Source: Desulfoferrobacter suflitae (GTDB taxonomy: Bacteria; Desulfobacterota; Syntrophobacteria; Syntrophobacterales; Syntrophobacteraceae). From it: a stretch of DNA of 54,149 nt. Under the pieces are notes generated by a model. It was not told where the DNA came from, searched no databases, and saw only the letters and a list, made by a program, of their open reading frames with translations. The stretch covers positions 1 through 54,149 of the forward strand of contig NZ_JAIBKA010000016.1 of the NCBI RefSeq assembly GCF_022603395.1, written 5' to 3'. Each line of letters starts with the position of its first letter. The first letter of the stretch is position 1. Position numbers and translations under genes: made by a program. Below, piece by piece: positions 42,969-52,470 of this stretch.

Positions 42969-43383
42969 TCCGTCAATCTTTTCAAAGAATAAACACCCGC
43001 CAGCCCTGCAACCGGCTTTGGCAGTTTCTCGCGCTTCGACCCGTACACATCTTTGACTTTCCGGTAGGTATCCGACACAAAAGCTTTGCCGCCGATGATG
43101 CCCGAATCGGTAAAATAGCGGGCGCGGTACTTGAAGCGTTGCGCGCGCGTCAATTCGAAGTCCTTTCCCTTTTCCTTCTCAACAACAGCGGGATCGAGCA
43201 GTCCACCTTTGCCCCTGTCCACCGCCCCGGTTTCATAGAGAAATTCTCGATAGCGGCTGAGTCTTTCCTTGTATCCCGGCACGCCAAACTCTTTCAGCCC
43301 GAAATCCAAAAATAGAAAGCCGTCTTTATTGTTCGTCTGCGCATGGTACCCGATGGAGTTCCAACAATCATTATTTACCTGTC
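42965..43383 (-). pseudogene. RAYT-type transposase, C-terminal fragment
   Basis: About 138 codons of the tail of another RAYT subgroup: CWNSIGYHAQTNNKDGFLFLDFGLKEFGV, RYREFLYETGAVDRGKG, RARYFTDSGIIGGKAFVSDTYRKVKDVYGSKREKLPKPVAGLAGVYSLKRLTE. The front is missing: homology starts at ATTGTTGG just inside GGGGACAGGTAAATAATG, which also precedes the fragment at 22.18 kb. The upstream sequence was then separated by transposon copy 2 at 43384. Confidence 0.7.
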
Positions 43384-43482
43384 TGCTAAGTCTCACAATA
43401 TTTGACTCTGAGAGTCCCAGTTTAGATGAAGATGTCCTCCCCCACAAGTTGGTGGGAGCTTGTGAGGGAAGACGTGAGTATT

Positions 43483-43770
43483 TTAGCAGTCTTGTAAGCC
43501 GTCGATCATTTCAACAGCCTCACGGAAGTTGCAGCATTTGACGGCCATGACCATGTCGATGGGATTGAAGTTTTTCTGGCACCGGAAGCACCGGGCCAGG
43601 TTGGTTTTGGGGTTGGTGGCGGTTTGAAACTCAGAGCACAGGGGGCATAGAAAGCGAAAATACCCGTCTGATACTTTGCAGGGGATGCGCAGAAAATCAG
43701 AGATGAGCCGGGAGATGGGGATCTGATTACGCAGTATCCGGAGTTTTTGCTTGGAATAGAGCTTTGTCAT
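43483..43770 (-). CDS. primase-type CHC2 zinc-finger protein, copy 2
   Basis: Identical in protein sequence to 24313-24600: 95 residues with Cys42/45/61/64 of a primase-like zinc finger and no catalytic domain. Last gene of the transposase operon. Confidence 0.7.
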   Translation of the reverse strand: MTKLYSKQKLRILRNQIPISRLISDFLRIPCKVSDGYFRFLCPLCSEFQTATNPKTNLARCFRCQKNFNPIDMVMAVKCCNFREAVEMIDGLQDC

Positions 43771-43781
43771 GATGTCTTCTC

Positions 43782-44573
43782 CTAGGGAAGGCGGAATTCG
43801 GCCATGGTGTCGGTGACCAGGGCTTCGTTGATCTTGTTGAGATTTTGGGCGGCGGCATTGAGGAGGCAGGCGGTAGCGATGTTATTAATCTGCCTTGGGA
43901 TGCCGCTGGCATAGTCATGGATGAGGGATTTGGCTTCGGGCTCGAAGACCTTCTCGTTGCTCCCCGCGAAACGCATCCTGGAGTCGATATAGGAGGTGGT
44001 CTGGTCCGAGGTTAAGGCGCCGAGGTGACATCGGACGGTGATTCGGTTGACAAGATCGCTAAGAGAGGCACGGGCAAGGAGCTTGGCGAGGGGCTCCTGA
44101 CCGCTGAGGACGATCTTTACGGGAGTATCGGTATCGAGGGCTGAGCTAACCAGGAGGCGCAGATCGGTCAAAGCTTGCGGATCTATAAGGTGGGCTTCGT
44201 CGATGATAAGCACCGTTGAGAGATCTTCTTTTGCGGTGCGATCGAGAATTTGTAAAAAGAGATGATCCTTGCCTCGCCGGGGGGCTTCTCCCAACTGAGT
44301 CACGATTAGGCGAAGCAGGCTGGATGACGGGATTCCGGTGAAGTGGAGATAAACGGGGCGGTAGCGGTTTTTAGAGAGGTTATGGATGAAGAGCCTTAAG
44401 AGTGTGGATTTTCCGGCACCGGTTGGTCCGATGAGGAGGGCCAGGGTCCCTTGCCGGGCAAAGTAGTCGAGTCTGGCCAGGGACTGGGAGATGCGGTGGT
44501 CGTTGAGGATCCATTCCACGGGAGGGCGTTCCTGGAAGGGATGGCTGTTCATTTTGAAATGATCGAGGAACAT
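43782..44573 (-). CDS. tniB: TniB/ExeA-like AAA ATPase, copy 2
   Basis: Identical in protein sequence to 24612-25403. 263 residues, Walker A GPTGAGKST at 49-57, intact frame. Confidence 0.92.
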   Translation of the reverse strand: MFLDHFKMNSHPFQERPPVEWILNDHRISQSLARLDYFARQGTLALLIGPTGAGKSTLLRLFIHNLSKNRYRPVYLHFTGIPSSSLLRLIVTQLGEAPRRGKDHLFLQILDRTAKEDLSTVLIIDEAHLIDPQALTDLRLLVSSALDTDTPVKIVLSGQEPLAKLLARASLSDLVNRITVRCHLGALTSDQTTSYIDSRMRFAGSNEKVFEPEAKSLIHDYASGIPRQINNIATACLLNAAAQNLNKINEALVTDTMAEFRLP

Positions 44574-44578
44574 GGTGG

Positions 44579-46135
44579 TTACTCCTTTTGCTGTAGGATT
44601 TGTTTGAGCTCACCGACGAGGTGGGGGAACGACTTGTTAGGCACTCGGGCAAAGGCCTGCGTGAGCACGGATTCTGTGAGCTGAACGTTTTGATTGTAGA
44701 GTTTTTTGAGCGTTTCGAGCTCCTGTGCCGTGAAGGCGGAGATGCCCACTTCTTTTCCGAGCAGCCGGGCAAAGGCTTTGACAAAGGCATGAAACGGCCA
44801 CGGCCGCACGGAGACGACCTTGCGGTAATCGATGCCGCGAGTGTTTGCGGCGAGCTGCTCCCGGTGCTCGCGAACGAGGAGATCGATGAGGTTATGCTTG
44901 GGTTTTCCCCGAGCTTGTGCGGGAAGGGGCGGTTGCTCGGCCTCGCGGTGATGGAGCACGCCCGATCCCTGGTATTCGCCTTTCAGGGAAAAGATCTTCA
45001 CGCTATCTGAAGACGAGAAGGGATCGTAGTGGACCCAGACCTTGTCTCCCCTTAAAGCTGGATCGACCCGGTAGAGCCGCTTATCGAGGCTAATGTCGGA
45101 AAAATCCTTGTGGACGACCCGAGTGACCTTTCTAAGGAAGGAAGCGAGCACCTGGTCCATTTCCACGTGGCGGATGACGGAAAGTCCGGTATGATAGCGG
45201 TCCTTGGGAGTCTCGCCGGTCTCGGAATGAATGGAGCTATGATAATCCACCGAGATCCATGCGCTGAGAGCTCGGTTGAGATCATCGAGGCTTATGGCAT
45301 CTTGTGCCCGCACCTCGGATTCAAACCGGTCTTGGGCGGTCTCAAAGAAGCGCTCAATGAGTCCTCCCGGGGAAGGGTCCCCGGCCGGCCGGTGGCGAAG
45401 CCGGATGTGGAGCCGGTAGCAGGCAGCCTTGAGGCCGATTGCGTGATAGACCTTGGCGTTATCGAGGTAGAGTTCGCCGGGGGCGCCATGCTTGGCCAGG
45501 GCGCGCAGCAGCGAGTCGATGAGGATATCGAGGCTTTGGCGCAGGTAGTAGCGGGCCTCGACGATATACCTGCTGTGGCAGTCGATGAAAGCGGAAAGAT
45601 AGGTGGGCAGGACCTCCCGGCCGAAAACAACATAGGGGCCTTCCTCGAAGTCCCCAACCCAGAGATCATGGGTATGGTCTCTGGTCCAACGTTTTCTCAC
45701 CTTGTTTTTGACAACGCCGAGCTTGAGGCGGGTTGCGCCCGCACCTTTAAGATGGCGATACAAAGTAGAGCGGGAGAGCGTAACGCCATAGAGGTCCTTT
45801 AGGAATCGGTTGATGGTGGCAGGGGAGCGCTTGGGCTGCTCGCATTTAAGCTCGATGGCGGTTGCAATGATTTCTGCGGGTGCGGCCCTGGCATGGCCGC
45901 GGTCATGGCGGTCTTTTCTTGCGAGAGCATCGAATCCTCCGGTTCGATAGCGCTTCAGCTTTCGCCTGAGGGTGGAAAGGGAGGGCTTGCCGGTACGTCC
46001 GCCGGGAAAGACCATCTCCTTTTGAGAGATCTCTTTGAGAAAATCCTGGATCGATTCCGGCTCCACCTCGTCGAAGAGAACGGGGCGAAGGAGATCGCAC
46101 CAGAACAGGGCCCATTTTTCATCTTTTTGCTTCAT
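44579..46135 (-). CDS. tniA: TniA-like DDE transposase, copy 2
   Basis: Identical in protein sequence to 25409-26965, with one silent base change (45137, G instead of A). D162, D225 and E261 are present, so both copies could encode active transposase. Confidence 0.93.
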   Translation of the reverse strand: MKQKDEKWALFWCDLLRPVLFDEVEPESIQDFLKEISQKEMVFPGGRTGKPSLSTLRRKLKRYRTGGFDALARKDRHDRGHARAAPAEIIATAIELKCEQPKRSPATINRFLKDLYGVTLSRSTLYRHLKGAGATRLKLGVVKNKVRKRWTRDHTHDLWVGDFEEGPYVVFGREVLPTYLSAFIDCHSRYIVEARYYLRQSLDILIDSLLRALAKHGAPGELYLDNAKVYHAIGLKAACYRLHIRLRHRPAGDPSPGGLIERFFETAQDRFESEVRAQDAISLDDLNRALSAWISVDYHSSIHSETGETPKDRYHTGLSVIRHVEMDQVLASFLRKVTRVVHKDFSDISLDKRLYRVDPALRGDKVWVHYDPFSSSDSVKIFSLKGEYQGSGVLHHREAEQPPLPAQARGKPKHNLIDLLVREHREQLAANTRGIDYRKVVSVRPWPFHAFVKAFARLLGKEVGISAFTAQELETLKKLYNQNVQLTESVLTQAFARVPNKSFPHLVGELKQILQQKE

Positions 46136-46173
46136 AACGCCTCCTTTGTTTTATGGTTGGAGGCGAGCATAAA

Positions 46174-46854
46174 TCATTGCCAGGCGCAGCCTGTTGCAAA
46201 GAAGGGGAAAATTGAAGCACCAAAAACAACTCGGAATACCGCCTCCAGGTGGACGAGCCGGCGAGAGCGTTTGAGGGTTTCTTCCCGAGCGGTTTTCACG
46301 AACTTATTGGGGGAGATCGTTAGCGCGGCGAGATCCCGGTAGACTTTTGTCGCCGGATCCTTCTGTAAGATGAGGTCCAGAGCGCGGCGCGGGATTTCTT
46401 TGAAGCGGCCAAGAGTGTCGATCCAGCGGTAAGGGGTTGTGTGGGAGAGGACTTTATCGACCGGCGTATTTCCTTCGTCCGTCGAGGCATGGAAGATCTC
46501 CGAGCCTTCTTCCAGGACTGTCTTCCGATAGGTCGACGTCTCATCTTCCAGATAGCTTGCCGAGCGATGAAGTATCGCGTCGCTGGTGTAACGCTTGAAG
46601 GGAAGCGCGAAAGGAGGCTGTTCGGTGAAGGTCTTATGGCAGCCGGGGCATTTCCACCGAATGACAAGGCATTTTACCACCTGGACCAATGCGTCGCATA
46701 GAATGCGGAATTTGCGGGGGCGTGCCTGATGCCGCCTGAACAAATACGGTTGAGTATTGCAGACGGGGCAGGAGGGCAAACCGCAGCGGATCTTGTTTCG
46801 CAGCACATTCAAGCTGTATTTTCTAATATCTGAGCGGGTAAATGGAGCAAACAT
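46174..46854 (-). CDS. zinc-ribbon (DUF6431-like) transposon protein, copy 2
   Basis: Same as 27004-27684 except for Asp to Tyr in the segment NTQPxLFRR (base 46746), next to the first cysteine pair of the zinc ribbon. Cysteines are unchanged. Confidence 0.65.
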   Translation of the reverse strand: MFAPFTRSDIRKYSLNVLRNKIRCGLPSCPVCNTQPYLFRRHQARPRKFRILCDALVQVVKCLVIRWKCPGCHKTFTEQPPFALPFKRYTSDAILHRSASYLEDETSTYRKTVLEEGSEIFHASTDEGNTPVDKVLSHTTPYRWIDTLGRFKEIPRRALDLILQKDPATKVYRDLAALTISPNKFVKTAREETLKRSRRLVHLEAVFRVVFGASIFPFFATGCAWQ

Positions 46855-47015
46855 GGCGTCTCCCACTTGAGCGAATAGTCATGATCGAAGAGGTTTCCGA
46901 AAAAGCCGTTCGTTTACTCCAACCTGGCGCCGCCCGCAAGCGCAAAACCGCCGGCGCCCGACGCGCCAGATGCTATGTTTGGCAACGGTTTTTCAACAAA
47001 GGAGTTGCGTTACCC

Positions 47016-47450
47016 ATGAGTAAGATATCCCGCAATGCGCCCTGCCCTTGTGGAAGTGGAAAGAAGTACAAAAAATGCTGTTTGTTGCGCGAACAGGTCT
47101 CAGCGACACGGCCGCCGCAGGCTCCTTCAGATGTCTTCAAACAGATCCATGCCCAAATGGAGGAGTTGGACAACCTATCGAATAGTGTCATTGATCTCAT
47201 CCAAGCCGGGAAACTGGACGAAGCGGAAGCTCAGTGTCACAAGCTATTGGAGCAATATCCGGACGATGTTGACGGGCTCGACAGACTGGCAACGGTCTAT
47301 GAAGCCAAGGGGCAGAATAGGATGGCCGCTGAGTACTACCGAAAGGCGGCCGCTTTTATGCGCTCAAGGCCAGGATTTGACAACGAAGCCATTGAATGGG
47401 CTCTGAAGAAAGCCTCTGAACTGGAGTCTGCATCGTCATCAGCAGAATAG
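47016..47450 (+). CDS. SEC-C motif / TPR protein, copy 2
   Basis: Identical in protein sequence to 27846-28280: SEC-C motif CPCGSGKKYKKCC followed by TPR-like helices. Transcribed divergently from the transposase operon. Confidence 0.85.
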   Translation: MSKISRNAPCPCGSGKKYKKCCLLREQVSATRPPQAPSDVFKQIHAQMEELDNLSNSVIDLIQAGKLDEAEAQCHKLLEQYPDDVDGLDRLATVYEAKGQNRMAAEYYRKAAAFMRSRPGFDNEAIEWALKKASELESASSSAE

Positions 47451-47749
47451 ATCTTGCAGCCGAGCCATGGCCTGCAGGTGGTCGGCGAGGCTCGTGGCGC
47501 TGCGACAACCAGTAATGTTGACATTCCGGAGGTGCTTCGGCGCCCCCGCTGATGCCCAGCCGTTATCCGGCGTGGTCTTGGGACCGGTTAGCGCCCGGCG
47601 CGCGGGGTAGGCAGGGTAAAGTGCAAAAGCATGGCGAGGTATAGCGGGATAGGCGGGATCAGATTACTTGGGACTGTTCAAATCAAATATTGTGGGACGT
47701 AGGACCTGTCCCCTTTTCTTCTTTATTCTGAGCTTGTCGAAGGGGATTT

Positions 47750-48191
47750 GCCAGAGTTCACTGCACCAACTCTCAGTGCAAAAATGAATACATTTTGGCG
47801 GTTTCCTGCAAAGGCCGCTGGTTTTGCCCGAGTTGTCATTCCAAGAAAACGATTCAGTTCGCAGAGGACGTCACCAAAAACATCCTCTATCTCTCCGAGG
47901 CGTAGGCTCTACGAGCCGGAGGCCCGTCCCGCATCGACAGTTTGTATTCAGTATCCCGATCCCGCTCGAAGCGGGACTGCGCATTTATTTCAAATACAAC
48001 CGCAAGCTGCTGACCAAACTCTGCCATCACGCCTTCGGCGTGACCAAGGACAGCCTTGAGACCTTCTTTCGAATCCCGCCGTGGCGGGACTGGGCCTCAA
48101 TGACGGCATCCTGGGCATGATTATGGTCATCCATACCTTCGGAGATTATGCCAGGTTTCATCCACACCTCCATGTCACGCCCCTGGCGTGA
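47750..48191 (+). pseudogene. IS91-family transposase, N-terminal half, decayed
   Basis: Plus-strand fragments follow the family order: the zinc-finger region AVSCKGRWFCPSCHSKKTIQFAEDVTKNILY (near 47800-47890, one frame), PHRQFVFSIP, RIYFKYNRKLLTKL, and MIMVIHTFGDYARFHPHLH, which ends at the metal-binding HPHLH. Five palindromes interrupt it. The stop in the last palindrome (HLHVTPLA then TGA) ends the frame. It is complementary to the C-terminal half at 6.75-7.69 kb, and both carry a palindrome at the same place after HPHLH. Confidence 0.75.
47891..48191. repeat. palindromes in the N-terminal IS91 relic
   Basis: Perfect units at 47960-47976 (TCCCGCT-CGA-AGCGGGA), 48027-48043 (TCACGCC-TTC-GGCGTGA), 48074-48089 (TCCCGCC-GT-GGCGGGA) and 48175-48191 (TCACGCC-CCT-GGCGTGA). 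An imperfect larger one (CTCCGAGGCGTAG / CTACGAGCCGGAG) lies just before, at about 47891-47920. Each falls between conserved transposase segments. Confidence 0.85.
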
Positions 48192-48220
48192 TTTCGTATT
48201 TCGGATTTCGAGCTTCGAAT

Positions 48221-49540
48221 TTATATCGAGTAATCTGTGGCAGAGCCCTTTGCTTCTGACCTGGCCCTGAGGACCAGGTTTTCTATGTTCAAATAGGAAT
48301 ATCCAACGCTCAATCCAACGCAATTGACGAAGGTTTGGTACTTGCCGCTCAAGATATCGTTATCCACCGTTCGGTCTTCGTAGAAATCGGCTACATAGGC
48401 AAAGTCAACTGTCCATTTTTTCAGTTTGTAGCCCATGCCGACACAGAGATTGTGCTGGTTTGAATCCGGGTTTCCAGGTGCGAGCGTGTAGGTGGGGACC
48501 GGGTTCATGGAATACATGTACCCTCCCCTTAATGAATAGTGGTCGTTCAATCTGTATTCTGCGCCCACCTTGACAAACCAGACATCATTGTAGTCGAAAT
48601 CAACGATGAAATCAGAAAGCCCGACTTCGGGCAATTCTTCTTGGAGATTCAAATCCATGTAGTCAAAGCTCGACCATCCGGTCCACTCGAGCTCCATTCC
48701 GAATGTGAGCGATTTGGTCGGCCGGTAAGCCGCTCCGAAGCTGAACACTTGCGGGAAATGCAGGGTAGTTCTCGCATCGGTGGAAAAATCGGGTCCTCCC
48801 GAAAAGATTTGAAGGGCAGGGGCAATGTTGTCAAGATCCACCGTGACATCCTGGTTGACGTGCACTCCGCTGCGGTAGGTCAACCCAAAACTGAACTTTT
48901 CCTCCGGAAACAGGAGGATGCCCACATTTAAGCCAAGCCCGCCGCCACTGCCCTCGAGGGAGAGCTTTGCGTCGCCGGCTCCTAAAGCCGACTGGTCGAT
49001 CATTTGCTTCGAATCGCTGGAAGAATAAAGGTAGAAGGCTCCCAAACCGACTGACAGCCAAGGATAGACCCGACATGCGAAAACCGGGTTGATGGCGAAG
49101 GTGCTTATGAGATTTTCGGTACCGGCGTACCGGGTGATACCCTCGTCATCCCATTTTCGGCCCCCGACCCCAAAGGGTGAATAGACTCCCAACCCCAAGG
49201 CTATCCCCTCATGCTTCATATCGCTCGAGATATACAGATGAGGCGGGAAGAAAACCTGAAACTCGGTGGATTCGGTTTCCCCATCACGGCTCTCAAACTC
49301 AGTCGGGCCGAAAACGGCGGTGGCTCCGGAGTAAGAATTCGTTCCTTTAATCGTCGCTAGTCCCGCAGGATTGAACAAGACAGCAGATGGATCGTCGGCT
49401 ATGGCCGCAAAGGCACCTGCCATGCCGGCAGCTCTTGCCCCGTGGATAAGCGTGCCGGCTTGTGAGTCAACGGGGAAAAAAAAGAAGTATAGCCCCACCA
49501 GAAAGACGATTCGCTTCTCAACCCATGCCTCCAACCTCAT
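48221..49540 (-). CDS. FadL/OMPP1-family outer-membrane transport protein
   Basis: A 439-residue outer-membrane beta-barrel of the FadL/TodX family, which lets hydrophobic substrates such as fatty acids or aromatics cross the outer membrane. Signal peptide: RIVFLVGLYFFFFPVDSQA, cleaved near AGTLIHG. The family N-terminal hatch segment follows, GARAAGMAGAFAAIADDPSAVLFNPAGLA, close to the consensus. Amphipathic strands continue to the C-terminus (FVNCVGLSVGYSYLNIENL). The ATG at 49540 has GGAGGGG upstream. It is a single intact gene among relics, and its stop lies 30 bases from the IS91 fragment. Confidence 0.93.
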   Translation of the reverse strand: MRLEAWVEKRIVFLVGLYFFFFPVDSQAGTLIHGARAAGMAGAFAAIADDPSAVLFNPAGLATIKGTNSYSGATAVFGPTEFESRDGETESTEFQVFFPPHLYISSDMKHEGIALGLGVYSPFGVGGRKWDDEGITRYAGTENLISTFAINPVFACRVYPWLSVGLGAFYLYSSSDSKQMIDQSALGAGDAKLSLEGSGGGLGLNVGILLFPEEKFSFGLTYRSGVHVNQDVTVDLDNIAPALQIFSGGPDFSTDARTTLHFPQVFSFGAAYRPTKSLTFGMELEWTGWSSFDYMDLNLQEELPEVGLSDFIVDFDYNDVWFVKVGAEYRLNDHYSLRGGYMYSMNPVPTYTLAPGNPDSNQHNLCVGMGYKLKKWTVDFAYVADFYEDRTVDNDILSGKYQTFVNCVGLSVGYSYLNIENLVLRARSEAKGSATDYSI

Positions 49541-49952
49541 TTTTTCTATTCCCCTCCTTGGTTAACGGTAAGATCATGCTCCCATCCACAGCCCCGCAAC
49601 ACTGAACCAGGCTTGCATCGTCTGAATTCGATGTGACAATTGCCGGTCTCTAAAAAAAGCAAAAGCTCGCCGTCCCATGTCTACGTAAATCAGATCGCCA
49701 TTGATATTGGAAATTTAGGGGTAAGAACGCCGAAGCCATAAACTTAGGTGTTTTAACAGACGACACTCTGTGAGTCAGCAAAACCACAGCCAAATCGTGA
49801 TCATGCGAACAAATGCATTCTATCTGTAACCCGGAATCATCACTTTTCGAATAACGCCAGTCTACAGATCTTGTAAGACGCCTTACAATCTTCGCGCAAA
49901 AAACTGGCTTATTGGCAACTACTCGTACCTCATGTCGCCATATTTAATGAGG
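49541..49952. other. 412-base intergenic region
   Basis: No open frame with family similarity, no clear tRNA or hairpin terminator. It contains the upstream region of the FadL-type gene and the downstream side of the small-gene cluster. The first 20 bases carry the FadL ribosome-binding site. Confidence 0.5.
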
Positions 49953-50171
49953 TTATTCGGCTACTCGTAAGGCTTCTTGCGCTTCGCGTGGCAGCTGTAT
50001 AGAAACAAAATAAGAGCGAGGATAAAGATAATCTTCGCCTGATTCGTCGATGATCCTCAGATATCCTTCCGCTTCAGCATCATTATCTGGAAGGACGCGA
50101 TAAATCTTGCGCTTCTCCAAATCTTCACAGTCTCTATCTTCTATGCAAAGTACAAAGCTGTAATTTTCCAT
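49953..50171 (-). CDS. small conserved protein, unknown
   Basis: 72 residues, MENYSFVLCIEDRDCEDLEKRKIYRVLPDNDAEAEGYLRIIDESGEDYLYPRSYFVSIQLP..., a strand-rich acidic protein that I have the impression is widespread as a small hypothetical. It lies 10 bases after the next gene upstream, so the two form an operon. The size, pairing and cassette-like setting suggest a mobile accessory pair. No function known. Confidence 0.7.
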   Translation of the reverse strand: MENYSFVLCIEDRDCEDLEKRKIYRVLPDNDAEAEGYLRIIDESGEDYLYPRSYFVSIQLPREAQEALRVAE

Positions 50172-50181
50172 TCACAGGATC

Positions 50182-50415
50182 CTAATTCAAGAATCTCTTG
50201 ATTTTGAGTTTCTTTTTGCCAATTCCATGAGCTTCATACCAGTGAAGCTCGGCCTTGCAGACCTTGCCGTTCAGGAGCCGAACCCTGGCAAAGCCTTTGA
50301 GTTTTCGCCATCTCCCTGGCCCGTATTGCTTCTGAAGACGCATTATATCACGAATATTGCCTCCGATAGCCATAGTCTCAATCTGCTCGATCTCACCAAT
50401 TATCTCAAAATACAC
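50182..50415 (-). CDS. small conserved basic protein, unknown
   Basis: 77 residues from a GTG at 50415 (alternatively ATG in ETMAIGGNIRD). A basic strand-rich core, GRWRKLKGFARVRLLNGKVCKAELHWYEAHGIGKKKLKIKRFL, contains a HWYEAHGIG motif. Co-transcribed with the acidic partner at 49953-50171; opposite charges would fit an interacting pair (inference). The start lies 45 bases from the 3' end of a group II intron. Confidence 0.7.
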   Translation of the reverse strand: MYFEIIGEIEQIETMAIGGNIRDIMRLQKQYGPGRWRKLKGFARVRLLNGKVCKAELHWYEAHGIGKKKLKIKRFLN

Positions 50416-50516
50416 AAGGACTGCACTCCTCTGGTCTCAACCATCCTTTCCGCACCCCAATCGGGATAGGGAGAGGCCTCGCGACCCCTCTCCTCCCACA
50501 CCACCTGGCATACGGA

Positions 50517-51874
50517 TCACGTACCAAGGCGATTCGGTCGAGGTGATCGTTTGATGTACAGCCGAGGTACGTCGAGGCGGTCAAAGTACTGTCCAGTCAG
50601 GGCAAAGGCGAGTGCGGGACTACGGCTCAGGCGCCACGGCCCGTGAGCCGATTTGGCTGTATTCCAGGCCAGTTGTCGGCTGACCCCACGCTTGCGAAGC
50701 TCCTTATATCCCCAGCGACCCCATTGTTTCCAATGGTAGCAGCGGAGACGACGCCGAATCCAGGAGTCCAGTTCCTTGAATCTGGAGCTAACCTCGCTTA
50801 GGCCAAAATAGCCCTTCCAACCCAGCAAGTACTCGCGGAGTTCCCGCGCGACCTGCCAGATGCTCCGTCCACGGGTACGTCCCGTGATCTCCCGGATCTT
50901 TGCCTTGAAACGCTTTTCGGCCGCCTCACTAACGCACAGCTTGAACCCCCGACGAGTGAAGCTAAAACCGAGAAACTTTCGCTCCCATGGCCTTCCGACC
51001 GCGCTCTTGGCTTCATTGACCTTGAGCTTCAGCTTGCGGGAAAGGTAGCGCGATATACTTGCCAATACCCTCAGTCCCGCCCGAAGGCTGCGCACATAGA
51101 TGTTACAGTCATCGGCATAACGCACGAATCGGTGGCCTCGCTTCTCCAGTTCCCGGTCCAACTCATCCAGGAGTAGATTGGCTAAGAGCGGGCTGAGTGG
51201 CCCGCCTTGCGGAGTGCCTTCTACCGTCTCATGCAGTGCATCGTGATCCAGTACTCCTGCTTGCAGAAAACTCCGGATCAATGTGAGAAGGCGTCTATCC
51301 TTCACTCGCTTGGCGACTTCACCCATGAGCTTGTCGTGGTTCACTCGGTCGAAAAATTTCTCGAGGTCAATGTCCACGACCCACCGAGACCCTCTCCTCA
51401 GGTGCTGTTGTGCTCGCCTGAGTGCCTGATGGGCGCCGCGTCCAGGTCGAAAACCGAAGCTCCACTCCGAAAACGTCCGGTCCCATTGGGCTGCAATACC
51501 TGTAGAACCGCCTGTTGAACCAAGCGATCCACTGCCGTAGGCACACCTAATTTTCTTGTTCCTCCCCCAGGCTTAGGAATATTTACCCGCTTTACTGGTT
51601 GGGGATGATATGTGCCTGAAAGCAACGCCTCCCGCAATTCCGACCAGTGTTCTCGAAGATATGGTTCCAGTTCCTCTACCGTCATCCCGTCTATTCCGGG
51701 ACTCCCGCCATTCCTCTTGACACGTTTGTACCCCTTGATCATGTTGTCTTGACAGACAACGCGTTCCATCAGCTGTACCTCTTCCGACGAACTCTCGGTC
51801 GCAATTCCATCATAAATCTGTTCGCCCTTCTTTCCGAAAGGCAGCCACAATTGAATTGCCGGCTTACAGTTCAT
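50517..51874 (-). pseudogene. ltrA: group II intron reverse transcriptase/maturase, frameshifted
   Basis: N-terminal part 51874 to ~51490: GGSPGIDGMTVEEL, then YHPQPVKRVNIPKPGGGTRKLGVPTAVDRLVQQAVLQVLQP. C-terminal part from WDRTFSEWSFGFRPGR to the stop at 50517: VDIDLEKFFDRVNHDKL, GTPQGGPLSPLLANLLLDELD, FVRYADDCNIYV (catalytic YADD) and the maturase GIIM domain with FRELDSWIRRRLR-like sequence. The frame shifts by one base within the QPxWDxTFS motif near 51490, so the intact enzyme is not made unless the shift is bypassed. All other motifs are preserved, pointing to a recent lesion. Confidence 0.88.
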
Positions 51875-52022
51875 CCGATCTTGCTCCGAAAAAGTTCACT
51901 CATACCGTTCGGGCCTTCAGTCTCCTGGTTTCCGGCTCGGCATATCTGTTTACTCCGCCTTTCGGCTTCCGGAGTGCCTCACTAGCTCTGCCTGCCAGCA
52001 AACCTAATATGCCCTCTGCTGA

Positions 52023-52403
52023 TCCCGCCAGCGGCGGGACACGGCGGTCAGGGTGGATTGCTCCACCCTCAGTCCATCGAGATGACTTAGGCTTCGGCAT
52101 ACCTGTTTCAAGGGTTTACCCAAACGTGGACTCAATAGCCGCATGCCGTATCCTTCCCGACGACACCGTACAGGCCTCCCGGGGTAAGACACAGAACCTT
52201 CCACGCGTAAACGCCGGATTTATAAAGCACACCCCAATTGCGGATGGAGGACTTCATGGTCACGTGCCCACTCCTCCCGAGTGTACCACATCCCGCCTTT
52301 GGCGGGATTCCTGTTCGTCGTCCCGCGCTTTCGGATTGGGCTTGCTCCAGACCCCACCTCACGATGACGCCCTTGCCCTTTCCCTTATCACGCCTCGGCG
52401 TGA
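52023..52403. repeat. three palindromes in the 5' part of the intron
   Basis: TCCCGCC-AGC-GGCGGGA at 52023-52039, TCCCGCC-TTT-GGCGGGA at 52291-52307 and TCACGCC-TC-GGCGTGA at 52388-52403. Same arms and sizes as those in the IS91 relics, in an unrelated host sequence. Confidence 0.85.
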
Positions 52404-52470
52404 CTCCGCGAAAACCTGGTGTGAGGACTTCCACCTCACAAGCTCTGTGCCATGCCCCGCACACACGCCG

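Larger units (their letters stand above)
43384..47704 (-). mobile_element. 4,321-bp Mu/Tn7-like transposon, copy 2
   Basis: Same length, ends and gene content as 24214-28534 (offset 19,170). Target duplication CCTGTC at 43378-43383 and 47705-47710. Removing it restores GAAAAGGGGACAGGTAAATA, which matches the sequence at about 22.06 kb and proves the insertion boundaries. The two known target sites, GCTGTG and CCTGTC, share a CTGT core. Confidence 0.93.
50460..52464 (-). ncRNA. group II intron with broken reverse transcriptase
   Basis: The 5' end on the minus strand at 52464 reads GTGTGCGGGGCATGG, then GTGAGGTGGAAGTCCTCAC, the usual domain I start. The 3' part after the reverse transcriptase contains CCGTATGCCAGGTGGTGTGG and a GC hairpin, ending near CTATCCCGAT at 50460. 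The length is about 2.0 kb. The 5' exon is an attC-like site (52471-52553). Three short palindromes of the IS91-relic type lie in the 5' part at 52023, 52291 and 52388. The 3' boundary is uncertain by a base or two. Confidence 0.7.
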
